A DNA stretch of 64,000 nt, from assembly GCA_964410665.1 (NCBI GenBank), contig CAYPIE010000003.1, forward strand, positions 130,074 through 194,073. The letters are read 5' to 3'. Of this stretch, positions 63,923 through 64,000 are shown one piece after another (position 1 is the first letter of the stretch; every line of letters starts with the position of its first letter). The notes under the pieces were generated by a model. The model was not told the origin of the DNA, ran no database searches, and worked only from the letters and a program-made list of their open reading frames with translations. The stretch comes from CAYPIE01 sp964410665 (GTDB lineage: Bacteria > Planctomycetota > Planctomycetia > Gemmatales > Gemmataceae). The position numbers and the translations under genes are program-made.

Positions 63923-64000
63923 GTGTTGACACACGCTCGCTGGGTGGGTGGCGCGTTGGACCGGGGCGATTCCTTCTGGGCGGCGGGTGGGAACCCGCCG
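63923..64000 (+). CDS. Possible start of a gene cut by the window edge
   Basis: GGAGG at 63911-63915 lies seven bases before a GTG at 63923, and the frame stays open to the window end (26 codons, beginning MLTHARWVGGALDRGD). The ribosome site is good but the protein is too short to judge. Confidence 0.3.
   Translation, partial: MLTHARWVGGALDRGDSFWAAGGNPP

Overview
The window looks like chromosomal DNA of a planctomycete, most likely of the Gemmata lineage (Gemmataceae). Four things point there. A 73-residue basic protein at 4759-4980 matches the small signature protein of the PVC superphylum. A protein at 52154-52567 carries the TIGR02996 repeat-companion domain typical of Gemmata-like genomes. 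A leucine-rich-repeat gene runs in from the left edge. Many secreted proteins have no recognisable relatives outside this group. The genus cannot be told from the sequence alone.

Layout. 0-12.3 kb is mostly housekeeping: LRR fragment, PilZ-domain protein, enolase, two small membrane proteins, a FolK-SDR fusion with the PVC signature gene, a LarA-type nickel racemase, tRNA-Gln, and a DegP-like protease-prephenate dehydrogenase-PurSL run. 12.9-32.6 kb is the centrepiece: seven consecutive minus-strand genes, in transcription order pfaD, pfaA, pfaC, oleA, oleB, oleC, oleD. Spacing is tight and three junctions overlap. This joins a polyunsaturated-fatty-acid-synthase-like megasynthase to a complete head-to-head olefin pathway. 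The megasynthase has KS-AT-ACP-ACP-KR-DH, then KS-CLF-AT-DH-DH, then a separate enoyl reductase. The simplest reading is that it makes unsaturated acyl chains which OleA condenses, OleD reduces, OleC closes to a beta-lactone and OleB decarboxylates, giving a long polyunsaturated hydrocarbon. No phosphopantetheinyl transferase is in the window, so the ACPs must be activated by one encoded elsewhere.

32.7-52 kb returns to core genes: dTDP-sugar genes rfbB and an rfbA-like gene, a secreted protein, rdgB-xerD, a divergent ClpS, RNase P RNA with its own promoter, ribF, ftsH, an nfeD-nfeD-floA membrane-microdomain operon ending in a clear intrinsic terminator, a DUF2064 transferase, a nitrilase-family hydrolase, and guaB overlapping a secreted-protein gene.

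52-64 kb has a more accessory look: the TIGR02996 protein, YjbQ, a stand-alone HEAGH metalloprotease-like protein with a probable leaderless promoter, a secreted alpha/beta hydrolase, a 37-residue basic microprotein, and a minus-strand block of RNA-binding RRM protein, fatty-acid desaturase, FKBP-type isomerase and ATPase-domain protein that could serve cold or membrane adaptation. It ends with a 980-residue secreted protein containing two cysteine/histidine motifs.

Details seen in the residues that deserve attention: OleA has kept every catalytic residue but carries an internal 24-residue tandem duplication; the SDR half of the FolK fusion has lost its catalytic Ser and Tyr; the nitrilase-family protein has Met where the catalytic Lys is expected; LarA keeps all four nickel-pincer site residues at exactly conserved spacing. 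All statements come from reading the sequence; no database search was run.
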